DNA of 64,000 nt from JAZGGS01 sp963714405 (GCA_963714405.1 CAVQOH010000002.1:372001-436000); one strand, 5' to 3'; counted from the stretch's first letter, positions 17,052 to 25,514 are shown. A program made the numbers and translations. Notes: a model not told the origin generated them from the letters alone.

Positions 17052-17591
17052 CTAAGTTTTTGGAAGCACAACTGCTTCTTTTTTCGATCCCTGGTTTCGG
17101 CCATTATCCGAATGCGAATAACCATACCCGTATCCATACCTGTACCGGTAGTAATAAGATTTTTGTATTTCAGCAGCATTAGCAACAACACCACGAATTT
17201 TTATTTTAGCCTGATTCATTTCCTGAATTCCGCCAATAACAGCTTCTTTCATGGATGTATCAGGTCTCACAACAAGTATAGCATTTTTCACAGATTGTCC
17301 CAAGACAAGTGTATCAACCACTCTTGTTACTGGTGGTGTATCAATAATAACATAGTTGTATATAGATGTATCGATTGCTTTAAATAGTGAATTCATCCGT
17401 TCAGAGCTTAACAAAGAACTGGAATCTTCTCTAACTCCTCCAGCAGGAAGTATATCTATATTTTTAAGAATCCTTGTATAAATTGCCGGAGACCCACCTT
17501 TGGTAATAAAATCAATTAAACCAGGAGAATTTAGAGAAATATCAAACATCTTTGAGAGTTCTGCTTTTCTAAGATCACAGTCAATTATCAA
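17052..17591 (-). CDS. Wzc/CpsD-type tyrosine kinase, C-terminal fragment (after frameshift)
   Basis: The C-terminal part of the bacterial tyrosine kinase begun at 19602. In this frame the sequence is open upstream to about 17625 and reads VTIAKENNKVLIIDCDLRK (Walker A' IIDCDLR). YNYVIIDTPPV near residue 85 is Walker B. The protein ends in a tyrosine cluster (YYYRYRYGYGYGYS, eight Tyr), the autophosphorylation tail of BY-kinases, then KKEAVVLPKT. As its own gene it would lack the Walker A lysine and could not bind ATP, so it is best read as the second half of one kinase broken by a one-base insertion at about 17625. Confidence 0.85.
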   Translation of the reverse strand: MIIDCDLRKAELSKMFDISLNSPGLIDFITKGGSPAIYTRILKNIDILPAGGVREDSSSLLSSERMNSLFKAIDTSIYNYVIIDTPPVTRVVDTLVLGQSVKNAILVVRPDTSMKEAVIGGIQEMNQAKIKIRGVVANAAEIQKSYYYRYRYGYGYGYSHSDNGRNQGSKKEAVVLPKT

Positions 17592-17607
17592 AACCTTATT
17601 ATTTTCT

Positions 17608-19602
17608 TTAGCAATAGTAACTGCTAAGATTAGCTACAACATTTGTTTTACCGGTATTTTCTTCACAGCTTGTAACCAAACAAATTTTTTCTCTTCCTTC
17701 AAGCTGATAGAACAATTTAGTTTTTAGTAACCTGTAAGATTCTCTAATTCCTAAATTATCTCCCATTAGAGTAACAAATTTGTCTTTTCTCTCAACAGGA
17801 TTAGCAATTTTTTTAATAATATCTTTATCATAGCTTGGTATTAATGCCAATATCGGAATATTAAATTCTTCTTCTAAATCATCTAAATCAATAAGTCGTG
17901 TATTTTTTAGTTCAATTAAGAAAATAGCAAAAACACCAAATAGTCCTCCAAAAACCAATGCAATTACCATGTTTAATCGTTTTCGCGGGGAGATCGGAAC
18001 TAAAGGCTCAGTTGGCTGATCAACTACTACAATATCCTGAAGTTTAGATAGCTCAGCCATTCTCATTTCTTCACGCTTATCAAGAAGAAGTGTAAATATT
18101 TTTTCGTAAGCATCCTTTTCTCTTACAAGTCTTGCCATCCTGTTTTCCTGAGCGGGTAATCGTTGCATTTTAACTTCGTATTTGGACATTAGGTTGGCAA
18201 TTTTTAGCAGTTTCTTCTCAAGAGTATTAATGATAATCTGGTAAGAAGTTAAAGTGTTCTGGTTGTAGCTTGCTAATTTGTCTTCCGCCATACTGATTTG
18301 TTCATCAATGTTTATTACATCTGGATGATTTTCTGTTCTCTTTTGAAGAAGATCCAATTTCTTTAATTCCAGGTCAGAAAGCTGCTTCATTAAAACCGAA
18401 AATGGTGAATTATTTTCATAACCCCCATCGGGTTCAAGAAAACTCTGATCAAAATATCCGCTTGAAACAAGTTCTTTCTTCATAGCTTCTGATTTATTTT
18501 TATAATCAGAAAGGAGAAGGTCGGTAGTTAATTTTTCAGCTTCCAGCGTACTTAAATAATTTACAAGCTCTCTTGAGTTTTCATCAATGGTCATGATCTG
18601 GCCGCTGGCTTTAAAATTGCTCAAATTACTTTCAGCGCCCAACAGCTTGGATTGCACTTCTGCTAACTGGTCATCAACAAATTTAAATGAATAACGAATG
18701 GTCTGCTTTTGCTGCTCAATTCTGGTATCTCTAAATTTATCAATTACGGTCTCTGCAATAAGTCTTGCAGCAAACCTAGATGAAGATTTAACACTTAATT
18801 CAAAAACGTTTGTTTTACCAACCTTAGCAACCTTAATCTTTTTATTTAATCTTTCCAGTGCTAACTCAGGATTTCCTAAGTTAAAGTAAATTATGCTGCC
18901 AAGTGGTGCATCATCCCAGCTAAAACTAAAACTAGCAAAACTGGTTTCAAAGAGAGCTTTTGAAGAAGTTTCGTTTATAAGTCCGGAATCATTACCAGGT
19001 GCAACATCAGTAAATGAACCGGATGAATCTATTTCCTCAGCAATTTGTTGCTGCGTTATCATAATTAATTTGTCATCTTCAGTATCCCTTAATTCAAACT
19101 GGTTAGCATCAATTTTTTTAATGTATAGTTCTCGCTCTTCCTTAATATCCTTTAAATAACTGTGTGAAAAAACCGGAAGTTTAAAACCTATATTTTGAGC
19201 AAATGAATTTCCGGAATCAGGAAAATCTGTAAAAACATGATGCAGTTCATAAGAATTACCTGCTGGAGAAATAATTTCCTTTAATTCGAAACAAAGGTTA
19301 AGTTCTTCAACAACAGCCTTTAAAACATCGCCGGTTTTTACAAGCTCCATTTCAGTCTCAACCATATCCTGCGTTTGCAGTTTAACAATTTCAAGCAACT
19401 CATTTCCACTACTTTTCTGGTTTGAAACTTCTTTTTTCAGAAGTGCAACCGATTCATAAACTGGCGAAGTGAACTGGTTATAAAGGACAGCGAGAGTCAA
19501 GGATATTACAACTGCACTTATTACAACGCTTTTTCTTCTATAAACTATATGTAATATTTCAAGAATTGATTTTTCTTTTTTAGTATTATTTGTGCTTAAC
19601 AT
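17608..19602 (-). CDS. Wzc-type polysaccharide copolymerase/tyrosine kinase, N-terminal fragment (before frameshift)
   Basis: 664 residues. A first membrane helix near 30-50 (VVISAVVISLTLAVLYNQF) opens the Wzz chain-length domain. A long helical, coiled-coil region spans about 290-500 (FVDDQLAEVQSKLLGAESNL, PDVINIDEQISMAEDK), followed by PRKRLNMVIALVFGGLFGVF (second helix, about 543-565) and the kinase start IRESYRLLKTKL with a Walker A (EENTGKTNVVANL). It then runs into SSYYC and a stop. Reading A|GCA|GTT at 17625 as an extra base restores ANLAVTIAKENNK and joins the kinase half at 17591. It controls chain length and export of polysaccharide with the Wza-like protein encoded 77 bases upstream. 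Confidence 0.88.
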   Translation of the reverse strand: MLSTNNTKKEKSILEILHIVYRRKSVVISAVVISLTLAVLYNQFTSPVYESVALLKKEVSNQKSSGNELLEIVKLQTQDMVETEMELVKTGDVLKAVVEELNLCFELKEIISPAGNSYELHHVFTDFPDSGNSFAQNIGFKLPVFSHSYLKDIKEERELYIKKIDANQFELRDTEDDKLIMITQQQIAEEIDSSGSFTDVAPGNDSGLINETSSKALFETSFASFSFSWDDAPLGSIIYFNLGNPELALERLNKKIKVAKVGKTNVFELSVKSSSRFAARLIAETVIDKFRDTRIEQQKQTIRYSFKFVDDQLAEVQSKLLGAESNLSNFKASGQIMTIDENSRELVNYLSTLEAEKLTTDLLLSDYKNKSEAMKKELVSSGYFDQSFLEPDGGYENNSPFSVLMKQLSDLELKKLDLLQKRTENHPDVINIDEQISMAEDKLASYNQNTLTSYQIIINTLEKKLLKIANLMSKYEVKMQRLPAQENRMARLVREKDAYEKIFTLLLDKREEMRMAELSKLQDIVVVDQPTEPLVPISPRKRLNMVIALVFGGLFGVFAIFLIELKNTRLIDLDDLEEEFNIPILALIPSYDKDIIKKIANPVERKDKFVTLMGDNLGIRESYRLLKTKLFYQLEGREKICLVTSCEENTGKTNVVANLSSYYC

Positions 19603-19679
19603 CTTACTTAATTTTTAATTTAAAATTCATTTTACGTTTTTGTTCCAGCAGTAAAAAAACTGCTATAAACAAAATTCAT

Positions 19680-20288
19680 TTAATTAATAAAAAGAGCTAT
19701 AGCGGTTATAACCACAGCGATCATTGAAAAAATCCATGTAAACCTTCCTGGATCAGCCCAGAAGGATCGTGGTACAAATATTTGATCACCTGATTTTAAA
19801 CCCAAATCAGAAGCTGTATTTCCCTCTTGAATAATTGTTTGCATATCAAGCTCAATTTCACGGTTTCCTCGGATAATATAAACGTTATCCAGGTTAGAAT
19901 CACTCGTTGCACCGCCTGCCAGAGCTAAAATTCCAGTTATGGTTTCTTCCTCAGTAACATAATAATAACCCGGTTTTCCAACTTCTCCGTGAATATTAAT
20001 TCTAAATAGAGATAAAACTGTTAATTCAGGATTTCGGTAAAGAGAATCATACCTTTCTATTACTTCAGTTTTAATTCTATAGAAATCTTTATTATTGGTA
20101 TTTATTATACCCACAAATGGCAATTGCAGCATACCATCTGGTTGGATATAATAATCACCTGATATATCGTCGGTAATATCTAAAAAAGTTATGCGCACAC
20201 CATCACCCGGTTTTAGCTGCCCGTAAATTTTGGTAATGCCATTTATTAAAATTGATGACAGTAATAGTAAAAAAAATATCTGTTTCAT
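19680..20288 (-). CDS. Wza-like polysaccharide export protein
   Basis: 202 residues: signal peptide (IFFLLLLSSILINGITKIYG), a Poly_export domain (PGDGVRITFLDITDDISGDYYI, about 25-105), one SLBB domain (about 110-180, VGKPGYYYVTEEETITGILALAGGA) and a C-terminal membrane helix (FTWIFSMIAVVITAIALF). It is much shorter than E. coli Wza (379 residues), but short SLBB proteins of about 200-280 residues with a terminal helix are common in Bacteroidota-like loci. No lipobox cysteine is seen. It is the first gene of the minus-strand polysaccharide operon, 77 bases before the tyrosine kinase, and forms the periplasm/outer-membrane side of the export channel. Confidence 0.88.
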   Translation of the reverse strand: MKQIFFLLLLSSILINGITKIYGQLKPGDGVRITFLDITDDISGDYYIQPDGMLQLPFVGIINTNNKDFYRIKTEVIERYDSLYRNPELTVLSLFRINIHGEVGKPGYYYVTEEETITGILALAGGATSDSNLDNVYIIRGNREIELDMQTIIQEGNTASDLGLKSGDQIFVPRSFWADPGRFTWIFSMIAVVITAIALFIN

Positions 20289-20750
20289 TACTTAATTATT
20301 TTATACAAGTTTACTACTTAAATTCAGATTATTAAAATGATGCAAAATATACAAACATCATTTTGATAAAAGAAGTCTCGAATTTAGTTGTAGTTTTGCA
20401 AAATATGCAACATTTATGCCACCAAAAGTATAAATATTCTGTTGATATTGTGCCATTCAATAAGATAAAATATTAAAATGAGAAAAATTACTAAGCATGG
20501 CACATTTTATGACGCGAATAAATGGAATAAGTTTTACTGGAACTAAACAATAATATCTACACCTTGTTATATGGTGAATATTAAATTCAGCAGTAATTTT
20601 AAATACTCAGAACAAAAATTATTAGCATAATTATTGATGAGGTGTTCAAAAAAATGAATCCAGATAAAAAACCTTAATAGTTGAATTATTTGGATTTGCA
20701 GTTTGATCAAAATTTTATTTCACACAATACAACTAAACGGAGAAAATTAA
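20289..20750. promoter_or_regulatory. Divergent promoter region of the polysaccharide locus
   Basis: 462 bases without a coding frame between the wza-like gene (minus) and the aminotransferase gene (plus). Visible repeats: TGCAAAATAT twice (20341-20350 and 20397-20406); an inverted repeat AAAATGATG/CATCATTTT (20334-20342, 20356-20364); TTGCA/TGCAA arms at 20396-20410; and TGTGCCAT/ATGGCACA (20449-20456, 20497-20504). TACTTTTG on the minus strand (20430-20423) and TAGTTTTG on the plus strand (20391-20398) match the Bacteroidota -7 box TAnnTTTG, but neither has a -33 TTTG at normal spacing. A regulator probably binds here. Which one is unknown. Confidence 0.4.
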
Positions 20751-21881
20751 ATGCAAGTCCCCTTTTTAGATCTTAAAGTACAATACAAATCAATTAAACC
20801 TGAAGTTGATGCAGCCATACAGAATGTTATTGATAACACCGCTTTCATACTTGGAAAGGCAGTTGCAGATTTTGAACAGGATTTTGCTGCTGCACATAAT
20901 GTAAAGCACTGTTTTGGAACAGGTTCTGGAACTGATGGCAACCACATTGCTTTATGGGCGTTGGATATACAACCAGGTGATGAAGTAATCATTCCGGCAA
21001 ATACTTTTATTGCAACCGCCTGGGGAGCTACATTATGCGGAGCCAAACCAGTTTTTGTTGATTGCCATCCTGAAAGTTATAACTTAGACCCAACCAAAAT
21101 TGAAGCAGCGATTACTCCCAGGACTAAAGCTATTGTTGCAGTTCATCTCTACGGGCAACCTGCAGATATGGGTGCAATAAACGAAATAGCCGCCAAACAC
21201 AATTTGTACGTTGTAGAAGACGCTGCACAAGCTCATCTCGCAGAATATAAAGGCAAGAAAGTGGGTGGATTATCTAGTGCAACATCATTTAGTTTTTACC
21301 CTGGGAAAAACCTTGGAGCTTATGGTGAGGGCGGTGCAGTGGTTACTGATAACGATGAGCTGGCCGAAAAAATAAAACTGGTTAGAGAACATGGTCAATC
21401 AAAAAAATATTATCACGACTCTTATGGGCACAATTACAGGATGGAAGGGATACAAGGGGCCGTTTTAGGTGTAAAATTAAAATATTTGGACGGTTGGACA
21501 GACCAACGAAGAAGAGCTGCCGCAACTTACCGTGAATTACTTGGCAGTATTAATCAGTTATCACTTCCTATTGAGTTGCCTGAATCAAAACATGTTTACC
21601 ATCTCTATGTTGTTAGGATTAACGGAAAAACAATTAAGCAGAGAACAGAAATACGAAATAAATTGCAGTCGTTTTTATCAGATAATGATATTGCCAGTGG
21701 TCTTCATTATCCAATTCCATTGCATCTCCAAAAATGTTTTAAACACCTTGGTTACAATAAAGGTGATTTTCCAGTTACTGAAGATCTTGCCGAAACCGGT
21801 ATTTCGTTGCCAATGTTTCCTGAATTAAAGGATGAGCAAATAAGTTTTATAGCTGAAAAAATGAGTGAATTTTTTAGCTGA
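20751..21881 (+). CDS. DegT/DnrJ/EryC1-type sugar aminotransferase (WbpE-like)
   Basis: 376 residues, normal family length. A PLP enzyme that transfers an amino group, usually from glutamate, to a keto sugar nucleotide. GTGSGTDGNHIAL binds the phosphate, VEDAAQAH holds the Asp that contacts the pyridine ring, and SFSFYPGKNLGAYGEGG has the Schiff-base lysine K186. NYRMEGIQGAVL is the usual substrate loop. With the Gfo/Idh gene (23676) and the hexapeptide transferase (24732) it resembles WbpE of the UDP-GlcNAc(3NAc)A pathway, so a 3-amino sugar is the likely product. CGGAGAAAATTAAATG gives a usable ribosome site. It is the first gene on the right side of the divergent promoter region. Confidence 0.9.
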   Translation: MQVPFLDLKVQYKSIKPEVDAAIQNVIDNTAFILGKAVADFEQDFAAAHNVKHCFGTGSGTDGNHIALWALDIQPGDEVIIPANTFIATAWGATLCGAKPVFVDCHPESYNLDPTKIEAAITPRTKAIVAVHLYGQPADMGAINEIAAKHNLYVVEDAAQAHLAEYKGKKVGGLSSATSFSFYPGKNLGAYGEGGAVVTDNDELAEKIKLVREHGQSKKYYHDSYGHNYRMEGIQGAVLGVKLKYLDGWTDQRRRAAATYRELLGSINQLSLPIELPESKHVYHLYVVRINGKTIKQRTEIRNKLQSFLSDNDIASGLHYPIPLHLQKCFKHLGYNKGDFPVTEDLAETGISLPMFPELKDEQISFIAEKMSEFFS

Positions 21882-22257
21882 TAACATATTTTGTAAAGAA
21901 AAGTCTATGATAGGGAAGTAGAATTCCCCAAAAAAATATTTACTCAATGTTCTACCAGGAGTGGATCATCTCCAAACATTAAGTAAATAAGTGTAAAAAT
22001 CTTTGTCTCATATTCTTATCCTAATCAATATTTGTTCTCATTTTGAAACTTACAAGAGGTAATAAGTTGTAAATTCAACTCATTATCAAAACATTTTACA
22101 CCTATTTAATGGCATAATTTTAGTTTTTCATCACATAATAAATTGTGTTTTAATTGTTGAGGGCAATATCAAAAAACTTAAAAAGAAAATTTCATCATTT
22201 AAATTTTTATTCGGGACTGTTGATACAGTAGTTTTATTTGGATCTTTTCTGGCAGCA
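21882..22257 (+). other. Intergenic stretch containing the likely true 5' end of the sugar transferase gene
   Basis: The first part (21882-22140) has no coding frame and no clear terminator. From about 22150 the frame of the next gene is already open and reads IKKLKKKISSFKFLFG and DTVVLFGSFLAA, a basic start plus first membrane helix, before the ATG at 22258. No in-frame ATG, GTG or TTG exists there. Candidate starts are ATT at 22153 or ATC at 22168 (after GAGGG), or a base has been lost. Confidence 0.5.
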
Positions 22258-23616
22258 ATGTTTTTACTAAGAAAAGATGTTTCATTAAACTTTTTTGAAT
22301 TTCTGGGTCAATCGACATTCCTCGTATTTATCTTTTTTATTCTATCGTTATTGTACATTATAATATTCCAGTATAATGGTTTATACAGGATTAACATTAT
22401 CATAACGCGTGCGTCGCATCTTGCACATATAATGAAGGCAATTTACTATGGCGCATTAAACATAGTGCTTATTTCACTTTTAATTGAACCAGCAGATGTG
22501 CTGGATTCCCGTTTGATAATTTTTGTATCAGTGTTAATCGTAATTCCTGCACTTTACTTATTCCGGGCAGAAATCCTTCGTTATATTCTTATAAGGTTTA
22601 GCGGTACAAGTTTTAGACGAAATGTGATTATTGTTGGCGATGGCAAAGCTGGTAAAATGCTTGCAACAAAGCTGATGTACGAAAATCCGATTGGATTAAA
22701 TATACTCGGTTTTGTTGATGACGATAAAACTTTGAATGAAGAGGTTGTAATTGGTAAGAAAATTATTGGTAACATAAACAATCTTGAGCAGATTATTGAA
22801 GAAAATGATGTTGATGAACTGCTAATTGCAATTGATGATGAGGATTATGAAAATGTTCTTGGTATAATTGATTTATGTAAAAGTTTAAATGTTAATGTTA
22901 GGGTTACTTCAGAACTGTTTGATATTGTTGCAAGAAAAGTATCTACGGAAAAATATGCAGAAATACCGGTAATTGATGTTTCTTCACATTATAATAATTC
23001 AATAACACTTGCAATGAAAAGAACATTCGATATAATTATTTCAACCGTTTCATTAATCCTGCTTTCGCCGGTAATTTTAGTTATAGCAGCTTCTATTAAA
23101 CTTACTTCCCCAGGACCTATACTCTTCAAACAAACAAGAATTGGAAAGTATGGAAAAAAATTCCAGTTTTATAAATTCCGCTCTATGACCATGATTGAAG
23201 GCGAAGATGAAGAAAGAAAAAAAGAAATGTTAGAATTTATGAATCAGGGAAATGGTGATTCAGAGACAAAAATTATTAATACCAGCAGGGTAACCTGGAT
23301 AGGAAACATAATAAGGAAGTCTTCACTCGATGAACTTCCGCAACTTTTTAATGTAATTTTGGGAGATATGAGCCTGGTTGGACCTCGCCCATGTCTTCCT
23401 TACGAGTATGAAAACTACGATGAATGGCAGAAACGCCGTGTCAGTGTTATCCCAGGATGTACAGGTGTTTGGCAGGTTTGGGGAAGAAGTTCGGTTTCAT
23501 TTAAAGAAAGTGTTGTTCTCGATTTATACTATATAAACAATATGTCACCGTGGTTTGATTTGCAGTTAATTTATCAAACAATACCCGCAATGTTAACTGC
23601 AAGGGGTGCAAAATAA
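22258..23616 (+). CDS. Undecaprenyl-phosphate sugar phosphotransferase (exopolysaccharide initiating enzyme)
   Basis: 452 residues from the ATG, but the coding frame extends about 30 codons upstream, so the N-terminus is probably incomplete. Four or five N-terminal membrane helices, a Rossmann-like CoA_binding_3 domain (NVIIVGDGKAGKMLATKL, about 123-220) and the bacterial sugar transferase domain from about 258 (KRTFDIIISTVSLILLSPV) with KFRSM, RKSSLDELPQLFNV (catalytic Asp-Glu pair), GDMSLVGPRP and PGCTGVWQVWGRS. It transfers a sugar-1-phosphate from a UDP-sugar to undecaprenyl phosphate to start each repeat unit. It lies in the plus-strand half of the locus, between the aminotransferase and the oxidoreductase genes. 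Confidence 0.9.
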   Translation: MFLLRKDVSLNFFEFLGQSTFLVFIFFILSLLYIIIFQYNGLYRINIIITRASHLAHIMKAIYYGALNIVLISLLIEPADVLDSRLIIFVSVLIVIPALYLFRAEILRYILIRFSGTSFRRNVIIVGDGKAGKMLATKLMYENPIGLNILGFVDDDKTLNEEVVIGKKIIGNINNLEQIIEENDVDELLIAIDDEDYENVLGIIDLCKSLNVNVRVTSELFDIVARKVSTEKYAEIPVIDVSSHYNNSITLAMKRTFDIIISTVSLILLSPVILVIAASIKLTSPGPILFKQTRIGKYGKKFQFYKFRSMTMIEGEDEERKKEMLEFMNQGNGDSETKIINTSRVTWIGNIIRKSSLDELPQLFNVILGDMSLVGPRPCLPYEYENYDEWQKRRVSVIPGCTGVWQVWGRSSVSFKESVVLDLYYINNMSPWFDLQLIYQTIPAMLTARGAK

Positions 23617-23675
23617 TATAATCAGGGTATAAATTTACAATTCTATTATAATTGAACGAGATATAGGAGGCTAAA

Positions 23676-24692
23676 ATGAAAGTTGGGGTAATAGGTCTCG
23701 GTTATTGGGGCCCAAATCTTGTGAGAAATTTCTTAGCACATCACGATGTAACAAAAGTTATAGCTTGCGATGCAAGAGAAGAAAGATTAAAATTTATTAA
23801 AGAAAAATTCCCGTCTGTGGAATTAGCTAATGATTGCCAAAACCTCGCACAAAGCGATGTTGATATAATTGTTATTGCCACACCTGTTGATACTCATTTT
23901 GATCTTGCTAAAAAAGCACTTGAAGCTGGTAAACATATCTGGGTTGAAAAACCTTTTACATCAACTTCGCAGGAAGCAGAAGAACTAATTGAAATTGCTG
24001 AAAACAGAAATTTAAAAATATTTGTGGATCACACATTTATTTACAACAGTGCTGTTAAAAAAGTTAAAGAGCTTGTAGATAAGGGTGAGCTCGGTAACGT
24101 ACTTTATTTTGATTCTGAAAGAATAAACCTGGGTTTATTCCAAAGAGATGTAAACGTTGTTTGGGATCTTGCTCCTCATGATCTTTCGATAATGAATTAT
24201 CTAATTGGCAGCCATAAAGTTAAAGCCCTTTCTGCAAATGGAATTGCAAATTTTAACGGAAAAGAAAATCTTGCACACCTTTGTGTGTATTTTGAAGATA
24301 ATTGCTTTGCCCATTTTCATGTAAACTGGGTTTCACCTGTTAAAATTAGAAGAATTATTGTTGGCGGCGATAAAAAAATGTTAGTTTATGATGATATGGA
24401 AAACTTTGAAAAAATTAAAGTTTATGATAGTGGTGTTGAATTCAAAACAGCCGAAACTATTCACGAAGCACTTGTGCAATACAGAATCGGCGATATGTTC
24501 TCACCGAAAATTAGCCAAGTCGAAGCTCTTGCATTGGGCGCTAAAGAATTCATCAATGCTATAAATGAAAACAGACAACCACACACAAGTGGTGTTGATG
24601 GGCTTAACGTGGTTAAGCTGTTGGAGGCAAGCGATAGATCAATTAAAAACAGGGGTGAATTAGTTGAGATCGATTCTAAGGTGTTCGCTTAA
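23676..24692 (+). CDS. Gfo/Idh/MocA oxidoreductase (WbpB-like sugar nucleotide dehydrogenase)
   Basis: 338 residues. The N-terminal Rossmann fold has GVIGLGYWGPNLVRNF (NAD binding) and IIVIATPVDTHFDLAKKAL. WVEKPFTST has the EKP catalytic lysine. The C-terminal domain (about 125-330) has VWDLAPHDLSIMNYL, with the conserved His. A clear ribosome site (ATATAGGAGGCTAAAATG) fixes the start. With the WbpE-like and WbpD-like genes it would oxidise C3 of a UDP-sugar acid before amination. The first enzyme of that route (a WbpA-like UDP-GlcNAc 6-dehydrogenase) is not in the window, so the exact substrate is inferred. Confidence 0.88.
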   Translation: MKVGVIGLGYWGPNLVRNFLAHHDVTKVIACDAREERLKFIKEKFPSVELANDCQNLAQSDVDIIVIATPVDTHFDLAKKALEAGKHIWVEKPFTSTSQEAEELIEIAENRNLKIFVDHTFIYNSAVKKVKELVDKGELGNVLYFDSERINLGLFQRDVNVVWDLAPHDLSIMNYLIGSHKVKALSANGIANFNGKENLAHLCVYFEDNCFAHFHVNWVSPVKIRRIIVGGDKKMLVYDDMENFEKIKVYDSGVEFKTAETIHEALVQYRIGDMFSPKISQVEALALGAKEFINAINENRQPHTSGVDGLNVVKLLEASDRSIKNRGELVEIDSKVFA

Positions 24693-24731
24693 TTATTTTT
24701 ACTTTGTTGTTTTTAATTTATAAATGATTAA

Positions 24732-25202
24732 TTGATGGATAAAAAAAATATTAATAACGTAAAACTGGGTAATGATGTAAAGATTTTCGATTTTGTAAAT
24801 CTTTACGGCTGTTCTATTGGAGACAGAACCAAAGTAGGTACTTTTGTAGAAATTCAGAAAAATGCTTCCATTGGAAAAGATTGTAAAATTTCATCGCACA
24901 CTTTTATTTGTGAAGGGGTTCACATAGGTGATGGTGTTTTTATCGGCCACAATGTTACTTTTATAAATGATAAACATCCCCGTTCTGTTAATGCAGATGG
25001 CAGCATGCAAACTGAAGAAGACTGGAAAGTTGTAGAAACATTTATTCATAATGGTGCTTCTGTTGGTTCCTCAGCAACAGTTTTATGCGGAGTAACAATT
25101 GGTGAGAATGCAATAGTAGGTGCAGGAGCTGTTGTAACAAAAAATGTTCCGCCCAATTCAATAGTTGCGGGCGTTCCTGCTAAAGTGATTAAAAAAAATT
25201 AG
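24732..25202 (+). CDS. Left-handed beta-helix N-acetyl/acyltransferase (WbpD/WlbB-like)
   Basis: 156 residues of hexapeptide repeats (GCSIGDRTKVGTFVEI, GVHIGDGVFIGHN, GVTIGENAIVGAGAVVTKNV) with the NDKHPRSVNADG loop typical of WbpD/WlbB. It would acetylate the 3-amino group made by the aminotransferase encoded upstream, using acetyl-CoA. It is 39 bases after the oxidoreductase gene and the last gene before the terminator. A longer acyl donor is possible, because such enzymes vary in acyl chain. The start at 24732 (TTGATGGATAAAAAA) may be the second codon, ATG at 24735. Confidence 0.88.
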   Translation: MMDKKNINNVKLGNDVKIFDFVNLYGCSIGDRTKVGTFVEIQKNASIGKDCKISSHTFICEGVHIGDGVFIGHNVTFINDKHPRSVNADGSMQTEEDWKVVETFIHNGASVGSSATVLCGVTIGENAIVGAGAVVTKNVPPNSIVAGVPAKVIKKN

Positions 25203-25234
25203 CACTTTACAAAATATTTTGCTTTAAAAATAAT

Positions 25235-25270
25235 AAAGCAGGTATACGAGGGCACCTGCTTTTTTATTAT
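25235..25270 (+). terminator. Rho-independent terminator of the plus-strand sugar operon
   Basis: AAAGCAGGT (25235-25243) and ACCTGCTTT (25254-25262) form a 9-pair stem with a 10-base loop, followed by TTTTATTAT. It lies 33 bases after the WbpD-like stop. It also lies between convergent genes (the small minus-strand protein ends at 25290), so it may serve both. Confidence 0.85.
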
Positions 25271-25289
25271 CCTACCCCATTATTAGCAA

Positions 25290-25514
25290 TTAGGTTAACA
25301 ACTTAGTTAAAAAGTAAACCAGGGAAACGAAATATACCATTCCCATTATCATTTTAAATAAACCTTTTCTATTTCCTTCATTTTCTTTTGGAATAATAAC
25401 ATTATAGTGTGCCCCCCCAATATTAGGAGTAAATTTGCCCTTCACTAACTTTTCAATATTGGTGTTAATTAATGTTTCTTGTCTCGAATATGCTGTGGAA
25501 TCAGGAGATTTCAT
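25290..25514 (-). CDS. Small hypothetical tail-anchored membrane protein
   Basis: 74 residues, not recognised. A polar N-terminal half (RQETLINTNIEKLVKGKF) is followed by a single hydrophobic C-terminal helix (FKMIMGMVYFVSLVYFLTKLL), as in a tail-anchored protein. ATGAAATCTCCTGATTC follows GAGGCAGGCT, a weak ribosome site. The terminator at 25235-25270 lies after its stop. It is the only gene between the polysaccharide locus and the OmpA gene. No function is proposed. Confidence 0.5.
   Translation of the reverse strand: MKSPDSTAYSRQETLINTNIEKLVKGKFTPNIGGAHYNVIIPKENEGNRKGLFKMIMGMVYFVSLVYFLTKLLT

Noticed and set aside
16988..17194. 68-codon minus-strand frame after the tyrosine kinase
   Set aside because: It overlaps the Tyr-rich tail of the kinase in another frame (Thr-Gly/Ile-Arg repeats come from the Tyr-Gly codons).
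17052..17591. Stand-alone CpsD-like kinase as in Gram-positive CpsC/CpsD pairs
   Set aside because: The fragment lacks the P-loop lysine, which is in the preceding frame; removing one base joins both into a normal Wzc.
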